NCBI RefSeq assembly: GCF_039529835.1
Contig: NZ_CP154262.1
Coordinates: forward strand, 186,001 to 250,000
From: Arthrobacter sp. TMP15
Lineage (GTDB): Bacteria; Actinomycetota; Actinomycetes; Actinomycetales; Micrococcaceae
Reading direction: 5' to 3'
DNA: 64,000 nucleotides
Position 1 is the first letter of the stretch; each line of letters opens with the position of its first letter. The translations under genes and the position numbers were made by a program. This document shows positions 26,609 to 35,245 of this stretch, piece by piece. The notes under the pieces are model-generated. The model was not told where the DNA came from. It saw only the letters and a program-made list of their open reading frames with translations, and made no database searches.

Positions 26609-29224
26609 TTGGACGCCAAATTCACCACTAAGAGCCAGGAGGCTCTTTCCGCCGCCGCCATGAACGCCTCCACCGCCGGGAATCCTGCGGTGGAGCCCGC
26701 CCACCTGCTCAAGGCCCTCATGGATCAGCGCCAAAGCGTTGCTGTGGCCCTTTTGAAGGGCGCAGGAGTGGACCCGGATGAGGTCAGTGTTGGTGCCAGT
26801 ACAGCCATTCGCAACCTCCCGTCGTCGTCCGGGACCTCGGTAGCCCAGGCACAATTGAGCCGAAACACCCTGTTGGTGGTGCAGGCCGCGCAGCAGACCG
26901 CCGAGCGCATGGGAGATAACTATGTCTCCACCGAGCACCTGCTTTTGGGTCTAGCGGACGACGCCGGAGCAACAGGAAGTGCCCTGCGCCAGAGTGGTGC
27001 CACTAGAGCCGCGCTGGATGCGGCGCTTCCGTCAGTGCGTGGCGATGGCAAGGTCACCACCCCCGATCCCGAGAACACGTTTGAAGCACTGGAAAAATTT
27101 GGTGTTGACATGACAGCCATTGCCCGCTCCGGCAAGCTTGATCCGGTGATTGGCCGCGATGCCGAGATTCGCCGGGTCATCCAGGTACTGAGCCGTCGCA
27201 CCAAGAATAACCCGGTGTTGATCGGGGAGCCTGGCGTTGGCAAAACAGCCGTTGTTGAAGGTCTGGCCCAGCGGATGGTTGCAGGGGATGTGCCCGAATC
27301 GCTGCGCGGTAAGTCGTTGATCAGTCTTGACCTCTCAGCCATGGTGGCCGGGGCCAAATACCGTGGCGAATTTGAGGAGCGCCTCAAAGCTGTCCTTGAG
27401 GAGATCAAGGCCTCCGATGGGCAGATCGTGACGTTCATCGATGAAATCCACACGGTTGTGGGTGCTGGTGCCTCGGAAGGTTCCATGGATGCGGGCAATA
27501 TGCTCAAACCCATGCTGGCGCGCGGTGAGTTGCGCCTGATCGGTGCCACAACCCTCGATGAGTACCGGGAAAACATTGAGAAGGATCCGGCTTTGGAGCG
27601 CAGATTCCAGCAGGTCTACGTTGGTGAACCCAGTGTTGATGACACCATCGGTATTTTGCGTGGGCTGAAGGAGCGTTATGAAGCGCACCACAAAGTGGCC
27701 ATCGCAGACTCTGCCCTGGTCGCGGCCGCAACACTGTCCAACCGCTACATCAGCGGCCGCCACCTGCCTGACAAGGCCATTGACTTGATGGATGAGGCGG
27801 CTTCCCGGCTGCGCATGGAGATTGACTCCGCGCCGGAGGAGATCGACCAGCTGCGCCGCGCCGTCGACCGCCTGACAATGGAGGAATTGGCCCTCAGCGG
27901 GGAAACTGATGCGGCATCCATGGAACGCCTTGATGCCCTCCGCGCGGATATGGCTGACAAAAAGGAAGAGCTTTCCGGATTGAACGCCCGGTGGGAAGCC
28001 GAGAAGGCCGGCCTGAACCGTGTGGGTGATCTGAAGGCCAAACTTGATGAGCTGCGCTCCATTGCGGACAAGGCACAGCGCGACGGCGATCTTGAGCAGG
28101 CGTCTCGGGTCCTGTACGGGGAAATCCCGGCTTTACAGCACGAATTAGAGGCTGCTGCGGCTGAGGAGGAGTCCGCTGATAAGGCAGAACTCATGGTGGC
28201 AGAGGAAGTCACCGCTGATGATATAGCAGAAGTCATTTCGGCCTGGACAGGGATTCCGGCCGGACGGATGTTGCAGGGTGAAAGCCAAAAGCTGCTGCAA
28301 ATGGAGCAGGTTTTGGGATCCCGACTAATCGGCCAAGCCTCAGCTGTCACCGCTGTCTCTGACGCCGTCCGCCGGGCACGCGCCGGCATCAGCGATCCGG
28401 ACAGGCCCACGGGCTCGTTCCTGTTCCTTGGACCCACGGGTGTTGGTAAAACTGAGCTGGCCAAGGCGTTGGCTGACTTCCTCTTCGACGACGAACGCGC
28501 CATGATCCGCATCGATATGAGCGAATACTCTGAGAAGCACTCCGTCTCGAGGCTGGTTGGTGCGCCTCCCGGTTACGTGGGTTACGACGAGGGTGGGCAG
28601 CTGACTGAGGCCGTACGCCGCCGGCCATACTCCGTTGTGCTGTTGGACGAAGTTGAAAAGGCGCACCCGGAAGTTTTTGACATCCTTCTGCAGGTGTTCG
28701 ACGACGGTCGGCTCACCGACGGTCAGGGTAGAACAGTTGATTTCCGCAACGTCATCATTGTCCTGACCTCGAATTTGGGCTCCCAGTTCTTAGTTGACCA
28801 GTCACTGTCAGAGGATGAAAAGCACAAGGCAGTCATGTCCATTGTGGAGTCCTCATTCAAACCTGAGTTCCTGAACCGGCTCGATGAGATCGTCATGTTT
28901 GATGCGCTCACCGTGGATGAACTTTCGCGAATTGTTGACCTGCAGGTGCAGTCTCTGGCAGCCCGGCTGTACCAGCGGCGCCTGAGCCTTGAGGTGACCG
29001 AGGCTGCGAAGGCATGGCTGGCTCTGACGGGTTACGATCCTGCCTACGGTGCGCGGCCCCTGCGCAGGTTGGTGCAACGACAGATCGGTGACAGGCTGGC
29101 CAAGGAAATTTTGGCTGGTGCCATTACCGACGGCGACACAGTTTTGGTGGATACCTCGGCCGACTTCGATGAACTGGACCCGATTTCAGGTGCTACCTCC
29201 GGACTGACTGTCAGCCGGAAATAG
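26609..29224 (+). CDS. clpB: ATP-dependent disaggregase ClpB
   Basis: Hexameric AAA+ chaperone that works with DnaK, DnaJ and GrpE to dissolve protein aggregates in the cytoplasm. The 871-residue protein has a Clp-N repeat domain (about 1-150), a first ATPase with [13 protein letters not shown], a coiled-coil middle domain (about 400-530: [20 protein letters not shown]) and a second ATPase with [13 protein letters not shown] and [13 protein letters not shown]. The start is a TTG ([13 protein letters not shown]) about seven bases after GAAAGGA; an in-frame upstream ATG would add 14 residues without homology. A HAIR-type operator precedes it. Confidence 0.97.
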   Translation: MDAKFTTKSQEALSAAAMNASTAGNPAVEPAHLLKALMDQRQSVAVALLKGAGVDPDEVSVGASTAIRNLPSSSGTSVAQAQLSRNTLLVVQAAQQTAERMGDNYVSTEHLLLGLADDAGATGSALRQSGATRAALDAALPSVRGDGKVTTPDPENTFEALEKFGVDMTAIARSGKLDPVIGRDAEIRRVIQVLSRRTKNNPVLIGEPGVGKTAVVEGLAQRMVAGDVPESLRGKSLISLDLSAMVAGAKYRGEFEERLKAVLEEIKASDGQIVTFIDEIHTVVGAGASEGSMDAGNMLKPMLARGELRLIGATTLDEYRENIEKDPALERRFQQVYVGEPSVDDTIGILRGLKERYEAHHKVAIADSALVAAATLSNRYISGRHLPDKAIDLMDEAASRLRMEIDSAPEEIDQLRRAVDRLTMEELALSGETDAASMERLDALRADMADKKEELSGLNARWEAEKAGLNRVGDLKAKLDELRSIADKAQRDGDLEQASRVLYGEIPALQHELEAAAAEEESADKAELMVAEEVTADDIAEVISAWTGIPAGRMLQGESQKLLQMEQVLGSRLIGQASAVTAVSDAVRRARAGISDPDRPTGSFLFLGPTGVGKTELAKALADFLFDDERAMIRIDMSEYSEKHSVSRLVGAPPGYVGYDEGGQLTEAVRRRPYSVVLLDEVEKAHPEVFDILLQVFDDGRLTDGQGRTVDFRNVIIVLTSNLGSQFLVDQSLSEDEKHKAVMSIVESSFKPEFLNRLDEIVMFDALTVDELSRIVDLQVQSLAARLYQRRLSLEVTEAAKAWLALTGYDPAYGARPLRRLVQRQIGDRLAKEILAGAITDGDTVLVDTSADFDELDPISGATSGLTVSRK

Positions 29225-29256
29225 AGAACCCAGGGAATCCTGGCCGCCTAACTGGT

Positions 29257-29297
29257 GAGAGGGGTGGGAAACGGGTAATCCGTTTCCCACCCCTCTC
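29257..29297. terminator. Bidirectional terminator between clpB and the Septum_form gene
   Basis: Perfect 18-base arms (29257-29274 and 29280-29297) with loop GTAAT, located between convergent genes and 29 bases from the stop of the minus-strand gene. Confidence 0.88.
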
Positions 29298-29325
29298 GTA
29301 TTTCTCGGTGCTGGCCTACTTCTTG

Positions 29326-31440
29326 CTATTTTGTCAGCGAGGTTTCCAGCGGATTGCCGTCCCGCGTGTCATGAACCATGCAGTCGACCCGACGATCATC
29401 GCGTTCAGTCCAGGTGGACTCGGAAGGATAAGCGGTGGTTTGTTTCAGGGTCGTGATTTTAGCGGCCGCTGACGTTAACTCAACGCCGTTGCACACGTCA
29501 GCAGCTTTAGCTTTAAGCGCTTCTGCCCCCGGGAAGTCGTCCGAGATTTCATAGTTGAAAGTGCCTGCGAGCTGGGCGTTGTGAGGTGTGCTGCAAAGTA
29601 CAACGTCGGCCGGTGTGGAAGCATTCTTAAAATCTCGCAAACAATCCCCCTCCAGCCATTCCAACGGTGATAGAGCGGGGAACATTAGGCCCGTGTCAGG
29701 ATCCGCAACTCCGTCAGTTGACGTTGCATCTTCGGTGGGTGAGGCGCTCGTAGCCGCAGTGGCGTTGTCACTGGGCTCAGTGGCTGGACTCTGCTGCTGC
29801 GACTGCGAAGCGGCGACCGGGCTGGGGTCTGCTTTGTTGATATTTCCAAGGATCAAACCAAGGAGAAGCCACACGAAGAAGATGATCAGACCTAAACCAA
29901 GTACGGCAATACCGAGGATAATGAAGAGCTTCTTCTTGCCACCACCGTTGCCACCACCGTTTCCACCAGGGCCACTTCCATTGGGGCTGCCGGGGCCCTG
30001 GGGACCGCCAGGATAGCCTGGCCCCTGTGGCCCACCGGCGTAGCCTGGTCCTTGTGGGCCGCCGGGGTACCCGGGGCCCTGATTACCTGGATAGCCGGGG
30101 CCTTGCGGTCCGCCTTGGTATGGAGGGGTGCCTGTTCCCGGTGCCGGCGGAACACCGGCTGCGCCGTACTGCTGTGCGCCGTACTGACCTGCGCCGTATT
30201 GACCTGCACCGTACTGCTGTGTGGCCGGTTGGGTGGGCGCTCCCTGCTGACCTGTTGCGCCAAAGGGTGCTTGGCCGCCAGGAGCAGCCTGCTGGCCAAA
30301 CGGAGCCGGTGCACTGTGCCCAGCCTGATACTGCTGCTGTTCAAGGGGCAGCGTGGCCTCAGAGAAGCCTGGATCCGCAGTGGGAACTTCGCCGGTTGCG
30401 GAGGTAGGGGCGCCGGAATTTTCAGATTGTTGCGAGCTTGCCAGTGCAGCCGCGGCGGCAGCATCGGCTTCACCGCGGGCCAGCTGGGCAGGGGATTGCC
30501 AGCCTCCAGCCTTCGGCTGCCAAGGCGTAGCCGATTGCTGCCATTGGGTTTCGGGACGACGCCAGCCGTGACCGTCAGCCACGCCAGGACCAAAGTGCGG
30601 TGCAGCTGCAGGGGGTGCAGTTTCAGGAGCTGCAGTTTCAAGGGGCCCTGATGCATCGGGGGATGCTTCAGGCGCCACGTCAGGGGCACCTCCACCGACA
30701 GAGTCTGCGGTTGCTGCCTGCTCTGTGAGCGCGGCAGCCTCAATAGCCTCAGTAGCGGAAACTGCAGGGGCGCCGTCGTCGGACTGGTTCTGTGGCTGCG
30801 TAGCAAACTCTTGCGTGGGCTGCTCGTTCTGCGGCTGCTCTCGGGGAGAGGAAGCAGGTGGCATGGTCGGGGGCGCAGGAGGCGTTGCGGGAACCTGCCT
30901 CGGGGGTGTCACCGATTCGGTGGGGGTAGCCATTTGCTGAACTGGCTCCACGTCAGCGACCTGTCCTACGGCGGCCTCTGCCTGGGCGGTCTCTCCCTGG
31001 GCGGTCTCTCCCTGTGCGGCCTCCCCCTGGGTCCAGGGATTGCTCGCAACAGGAGGCTTAGAGAAATCCGTGCGCATAACAGTAGGCGCATCGTCCCAAT
31101 CGATCGGTTGCTCCGGGGTGGACTCAGGGGATTTGAATGTAGGCGCGGGAATGTCAGTGGCGAGGGTTGAGGACACTCCCTGGGCGGCCAATTCGGCTTC
31201 GTGTTCTACCTTCGCTGCCTCAGCGGCAGCAGCCTGCAGGTCAACGCTTTCGGCGACCTCCTCGCTGATTTCCGCGGCCCCAAGCTGTGGCTCGTCAAAG
31301 GTGTAGTCCGAGCCTGAAATGACAGGCTCGAGGTTTTCCTGAGCTGGTGCTGCTGGCTCTGGAGCCGTGGTTGGCTCAAGCGGCTCCGGTGGAGGGCTGT
31401 TCTGGGCGCCCTGATCGTTGGCGTTGCTGCTCTCGTTCAT
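29326..31440 (-). CDS. Septum_form-domain membrane protein with long low-complexity N-terminus
   Basis: A 704-residue protein. The first 530 residues or so are disordered, rich in Pro, Ala, Glu and Gln, with repeats: SerGlnGly-poor acidic blocks (GEAAQGETAQGETAQAE), then QYGAGQYGAGQYGAQQYG and Gly/Pro/Tyr repeats such as GPGYPGGPQGPG. A basic KKK precedes one membrane helix (LFIILGIAVLGLGLIIFFVWLLL). The last 130 residues form an extracytoplasmic domain with four cysteines (DCLRDF, VVLCSTPHNAQ, ADVCNGV, RRVDCMVHD) that fits the Septum_form family. Such proteins are linked to septation in actinobacteria, but their role is not established. The ATG at 31440 has a GAAGG ribosome site. Confidence 0.82.
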   Translation of the reverse strand: MNESSNANDQGAQNSPPPEPLEPTTAPEPAAPAQENLEPVISGSDYTFDEPQLGAAEISEEVAESVDLQAAAAEAAKVEHEAELAAQGVSSTLATDIPAPTFKSPESTPEQPIDWDDAPTVMRTDFSKPPVASNPWTQGEAAQGETAQGETAQAEAAVGQVADVEPVQQMATPTESVTPPRQVPATPPAPPTMPPASSPREQPQNEQPTQEFATQPQNQSDDGAPAVSATEAIEAAALTEQAATADSVGGGAPDVAPEASPDASGPLETAAPETAPPAAAPHFGPGVADGHGWRRPETQWQQSATPWQPKAGGWQSPAQLARGEADAAAAAALASSQQSENSGAPTSATGEVPTADPGFSEATLPLEQQQYQAGHSAPAPFGQQAAPGGQAPFGATGQQGAPTQPATQQYGAGQYGAGQYGAQQYGAAGVPPAPGTGTPPYQGGPQGPGYPGNQGPGYPGGPQGPGYAGGPQGPGYPGGPQGPGSPNGSGPGGNGGGNGGGKKKLFIILGIAVLGLGLIIFFVWLLLGLILGNINKADPSPVAASQSQQQSPATEPSDNATAATSASPTEDATSTDGVADPDTGLMFPALSPLEWLEGDCLRDFKNASTPADVVLCSTPHNAQLAGTFNYEISDDFPGAEALKAKAADVCNGVELTSAAAKITTLKQTTAYPSESTWTERDDRRVDCMVHDTRDGNPLETSLTK

Positions 31441-31765
31441 GGGGACTAACCTTCCGTGCTGCGCATTTTGCTTTGGGCAAACGTTGTGCGTGTGGTGAGG
31501 GAAAGTGTTTACAGACACTTTGTGGATGCCGTCGGCACGCCGCCCTCATGGAATAAATACTCTACTTACACGTGACTCTACCGAATAAAGCGTTCCAACC
31601 GGCCCAATCCCACGGTTTGGCTATGGGCAGAACACCCCATGGTGGGACACGACCATCGCAGAACTAATGTAATCTAGGAATACGACAAATTGACCGAATA
31701 TTCCGGAGCCTCGCTCTTAGCCCGAGCGACCACCTCTGGTCCAAGTGTAAAAAGGGGGTCACGCC
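31441..31765. other. Divergent intergenic region
   Basis: This 325-base region lies between the Septum_form gene (minus) and the DUF3073 gene (plus) and must hold both promoters. I see no gene, strong repeat or clear operator in it. Confidence 0.5.
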
Positions 31766-31996
31766 ATGGGGCGCGGCCGTCAAAAGGCGAAGGCAACCAA
31801 GCAGGCTCGGGACATTAAGTACTACTCCCCGAACACTGATTATTCTGCTCTGCAAAAAGAGCTCGGTGCGACTACTCGGCGAGCCCCGAGCCATCACGTT
31901 GAGATTCCTGCAGAGCCGGATTATTCGGCATATGAAGATAAATATGCGGATCAGTTTGAGGACGACGACGAAGTGGACACCCGCCGCATTGGCTAG
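31766..31996 (+). CDS. DUF3073 family protein
   Basis: Small 76-residue protein with the family-defining N-terminus MGRGRQKAKATKQARDIKYY, strongly basic in the first 20 residues and acidic at the end (FEDDDEVDTRR). DUF3073 proteins are conserved in actinobacteria next to purine genes, with unknown role; a nucleic-acid contact through the basic head is only a guess. An AAAAAGGGGG sequence precedes the ATG. It is convergent with purM and shares a strong hairpin. Confidence 0.95.
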   Translation: MGRGRQKAKATKQARDIKYYSPNTDYSALQKELGATTRRAPSHHVEIPAEPDYSAYEDKYADQFEDDDEVDTRRIG

Positions 31997-32102
31997 GGAC
32001 GCTTAGACACCAAACGTAACAAACCCTGCACGACGCTCAGCAGAAAAGCTGAAGCGACGTGTGGGGATTTTGTTGCGCTCAAGGAAATTCGTCCACTTAC
32101 TG

Positions 32103-32170
32103 AAAAAGCCGCCGTTTGCGGATAAAGCCACCCGGCGTCGGGTGGCTTTATCCGCAAACGGCGGCTTTTT
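32103..32170. terminator. 31-bp perfect-arm bidirectional terminator
   Basis: Perfect inverted repeat, arms 32103-32133 and 32140-32170, loop of 6 bases. The arms begin with AAAAA and end with TTTTT, giving a U-run in both directions. It sits between DUF3073 (plus) and purM (minus), both of which it would terminate. Confidence 0.95.
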
Positions 32171-32188
32171 ACGGACCATCGTTACGTC

Positions 32189-33334
32189 TCAGGAAGCGTA
32201 GCTACCCACGAGGCGAACAGCGCCGCCATTGACACCCTTGGCGCCCTGAGTGTAATCAGAGCCAGTTTTATCTGAATTGGAAGACTCCGTGGTGACGGTT
32301 CCCATGACCCATGACGGCAAGCCACGAGAATTCAACCGCTCAACTGCTGAGTCTGCGGCGTCGGCTGACACCACTGCCACCATGCCAACACCCAAATTCA
32401 GTGTCCGTTCGAGATCGGCCAACGGGACATTGCCCAGCTGTGAAACCAAGTTAAAAATGGCCGGTAGGCTCCACGTGGAACGGTCAACCGTGCCAATCAG
32501 GCCCTGCGGAAGGACGCGTGCCAAGTTGGCAGCCAGACCGCCACCGGTGATGTGACTGAAACCGTGCACAGCTTTTTCCTGCGTAACAGGAAGGTACCGG
32601 GTCAGATCCAAGCAGTCGGCTGCATACACGCGGGTTGGTTCAAGGAGCTCTTCGCCCAGGGTGCGTCCGAGTTCAGACACCTGACGCTCAAGAGCCCAAC
32701 CCGCGTGGTTGATAACGCGACGAACAAGCGAGTAGCCGTTGGAATGCAGGCCGGAAGACGCCATACCGATGATGACATCACCCTCGCGTACTCGTTCCGG
32801 ACCCAGCAGCAAGTCAGCCTCGACGACTCCGGTACAAGCACCCGCGACGTCGTACTCATCCGGGGCAAGCAGGCCTGGGTGTTCAGCAGTCTCGCCACCC
32901 ACCAGGGCGGTCCCGGCAACCTTGCAGGCAGCAGCAATGCCACGGACAGTATCTGCCACGCGCTGGGGAACAACCTTACCGGTGGCAATGTAGTCCGTCA
33001 TGAACAGCGGCTCGGCACCCACCACAACAATGTCATCGACAACCATACCCACCAGGTCAAAACCAATGGTGTCGTGGATATCCATGGCCTGGGCGATTGC
33101 CACCTTGGTACCCACACCGTCAGTGGATGTTGCCAAATACGGCTTCTTGTAACTGAGCAGTTTGGAAGCATCAAACAAACCGGCAAAGCCGCCGAAGCCG
33201 CCAACAACGTTTGGGCCGTGGGTAGCCTTAACGGCCTCCTTCATCAGCTCAACTGCGAGGTCACCGGCTTCGGTGTCAACGCCGGCACTGGCATAAGTGA
33301 TTGCCGCAGCGGAATCATGGGAGGCGTTGGTCAT
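32189..33334 (-). CDS. purM: Phosphoribosylformylglycinamidine cyclo-ligase
   Basis: AIR synthetase, the fifth step of de novo purine synthesis, converting FGAM to AIR with ATP in the cytoplasm. The 381-residue protein has GFGGFAGLFDAS near the N-terminus, STDGVGTK, VDDIVVVGAEPLFMTDYIA and VGGETAEHPGLL, and ends its core with FSHITGGGLAANLARVLP, all PurM signatures. The ATG at 33334 (MTNASHD) follows AAGAGA; a longer frame overlaps purF and is rejected. It lies 23 bases after purF on the same strand, giving a purF-purM operon. Confidence 0.96.
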   Translation of the reverse strand: MTNASHDSAAAITYASAGVDTEAGDLAVELMKEAVKATHGPNVVGGFGGFAGLFDASKLLSYKKPYLATSTDGVGTKVAIAQAMDIHDTIGFDLVGMVVDDIVVVGAEPLFMTDYIATGKVVPQRVADTVRGIAAACKVAGTALVGGETAEHPGLLAPDEYDVAGACTGVVEADLLLGPERVREGDVIIGMASSGLHSNGYSLVRRVINHAGWALERQVSELGRTLGEELLEPTRVYAADCLDLTRYLPVTQEKAVHGFSHITGGGLAANLARVLPQGLIGTVDRSTWSLPAIFNLVSQLGNVPLADLERTLNLGVGMVAVVSADAADSAVERLNSRGLPSWVMGTVTTESSNSDKTGSDYTQGAKGVNGGAVRLVGSYAS

Positions 33335-33357
33335 GGCGTCTCTTTTCGTGGAATTTC

Positions 33358-34923
33358 TTAGGAACCGTTGGATACGGCGCGGTCTTGCTCGGACAGGATG
33401 GATTCCATTTCCGAGTCGGGGCCGGGGTCGCATCCGGTGGAGGGGGTGGAATTGCCGGCTGCTGTACGTTCAAGCAAATTTTTGCCTAGGCGGTCGCTGC
33501 TGGGAAGTTCAATGGGGTACGTGCCAGTGAAGCAGGCCGTGCATAAGCGTTCGCGCGGCTGCTGCGTGGCGTTGATCATGCCGTCCTCGGAGATGTACTC
33601 CAGGGAATTGGCGCCGATTGATTTGGCGATCTCATCTATTGCGGCGCCGTTGGCGATCAGCTCAGCGCGTGAAGCAAAATCAATCCCGTAGAAGCATGGC
33701 CAGCGTACTGGGGGGGAAGAAATCTTGACATGGATTTCTGCTGCGCCGGCTTCCTTAAGCATGCGGACAACGGCTCGCTGAGTGTTGCCACGGACAATGG
33801 AATCATCCACAACAATGATGCGTTTGCCGCGGATTACCGATTCAAGGGCACTGAGTTTGAGCCTAATCCCGAGTTTGCGCAAGGTTTCGCTGGGCTGGAT
33901 GAAAGTACGGCCAACATAGGCATTTTTGACGAATCCGTGAGCGAAAGGGATGCCCGATTCCTCGGCGTAGCCAATTGCCGCCGGGGTGCCTGACTCCGGG
34001 ACGGGGATGACAAGATCGGCCTCTGCGTGGTTTTCACGTGCAAGTTGACGTCCCATCTCCACGCGGGATTCGTAGACTGAGCGGCCAGCAATGGTGGCGT
34101 CCGGGCGGGCCAGGTAAACGTATTCAAAGACACAACCGGCCGGTGTTGCCGGGGCAAACCGCTGTGCGCGGACACCGTCTTCATCGATAGCAATGAATTC
34201 GCCGGGTTCAATTTCACGGATGAAAGTAGCGCCGATGGTGCTTAGCGCTGCGCCTTCAGAGGCAACAACCCAGCCACTGTCCAGGCGGCCGAGTACCAAC
34301 GGGCGCACACCATGGGGGTCGCGGGCTGCGTATAGCGTATGTTCGTCCATGAAGACGAAACTAAAGGCACCATGGATTTTGGGTAGCAACTCCATGGCTG
34401 TGTCTTCCAGGGAGCGGCCCTCATCGCCTTGCAGCAAGGTGGTAACAAGAGCAGTGTCTGTGGTGTTGCCTTGGGCCATTTCCCCAGAGGTTGGGACACC
34501 GTACTTGGCAATGACCATCTCATGCAGTTCCGCTGAGTTGGTGAGATTGCCGTTGTGCGCCAGTGCGACTGTGCCGCTGCCTGTTGCGCCCAGAGTGGGT
34601 TGGGCATTGGCCCAGTTGGCGGCTCCCGTTGTGGAATACCGACAGTGGCCCACGGCCATGTGCCCGGTCAGGGTGTTCAGCGTGGATTCATCAAAGACTT
34701 GGGATACCAGACCCATGTCCTTGTACACACTGATCCGCTTGCCATCGCTTGTAGCGATACCAGCAGATTCCTGACCGCGGTGCTGTAGTGAATACAGTCC
34801 GTAATAGGTTAGTTTTGCAACCTCTTCACCGGGTGCCCAGATGCCCAGAACGCCGCAAGCGTCCTGAGGTCCCTTTTCGCCGGGTAAAAGATCATGGGAT
34901 AATTTTCCGTCTCCGCGTGCCAC
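33358..34923 (-). CDS. purF: Amidophosphoribosyltransferase
   Basis: First committed enzyme of purine synthesis, forming phosphoribosylamine from PRPP and glutamine. An N-terminal propeptide precedes the catalytic Cys at residue 23 (DACGVLGIW), so self-cleavage is expected. The Ntn glutaminase domain includes LQHRGQESAGI and GHCRYSTTG; the PRPP-binding loop is IIVVDDSIVRGNTQ. Cysteines in AGCVFEY, WPCFYG and LCTACF match the [4Fe-4S] ligands of the Bacillus-type enzyme. The first codon is a GTG. Full length of 521 residues is normal. It heads the purF-purM pair. Confidence 0.97.
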   Translation of the reverse strand: MARGDGKLSHDLLPGEKGPQDACGVLGIWAPGEEVAKLTYYGLYSLQHRGQESAGIATSDGKRISVYKDMGLVSQVFDESTLNTLTGHMAVGHCRYSTTGAANWANAQPTLGATGSGTVALAHNGNLTNSAELHEMVIAKYGVPTSGEMAQGNTTDTALVTTLLQGDEGRSLEDTAMELLPKIHGAFSFVFMDEHTLYAARDPHGVRPLVLGRLDSGWVVASEGAALSTIGATFIREIEPGEFIAIDEDGVRAQRFAPATPAGCVFEYVYLARPDATIAGRSVYESRVEMGRQLARENHAEADLVIPVPESGTPAAIGYAEESGIPFAHGFVKNAYVGRTFIQPSETLRKLGIRLKLSALESVIRGKRIIVVDDSIVRGNTQRAVVRMLKEAGAAEIHVKISSPPVRWPCFYGIDFASRAELIANGAAIDEIAKSIGANSLEYISEDGMINATQQPRERLCTACFTGTYPIELPSSDRLGKNLLERTAAGNSTPSTGCDPGPDSEMESILSEQDRAVSNGS

Positions 34924-35245
34924 CTGAGAATTATCTCATGTAAAGGCCCGGGCCGTAACCGGGGGAGTGGGCTGAGCGAAACTAATCCACAGCGAGGCTG
35001 TTGGGCCACCTTGGGTTCGAAGCTATTGTCCTAGCTGTGTGTGGCTTTCATGGCTGCCTCTACGCCCATGAAAAGCGGTGAGTGCTCGTGGCGATATTCC
35101 GGGGATACAAGGTGCGTTCTTCATATTTCCTAGTGGGATCCGTGGCCTGATTCTAGTTATGGATGGTGATGGCGGTCACTTTGTAAGGACTGCTAACATA
35201 CAACCAGCGCGTTAATGATGACGACTCGAATGGAGGACTTGAACG
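34924..35245. other. Intergenic region upstream of purF and the LuxR gene
   Basis: This 322-base region separates divergent purF and the LuxR-type regulator gene. I see no gene or strong repeat; it presumably carries promoters for both genes. A GGAGGA ribosome site at its right end serves the regulator. Confidence 0.5.
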
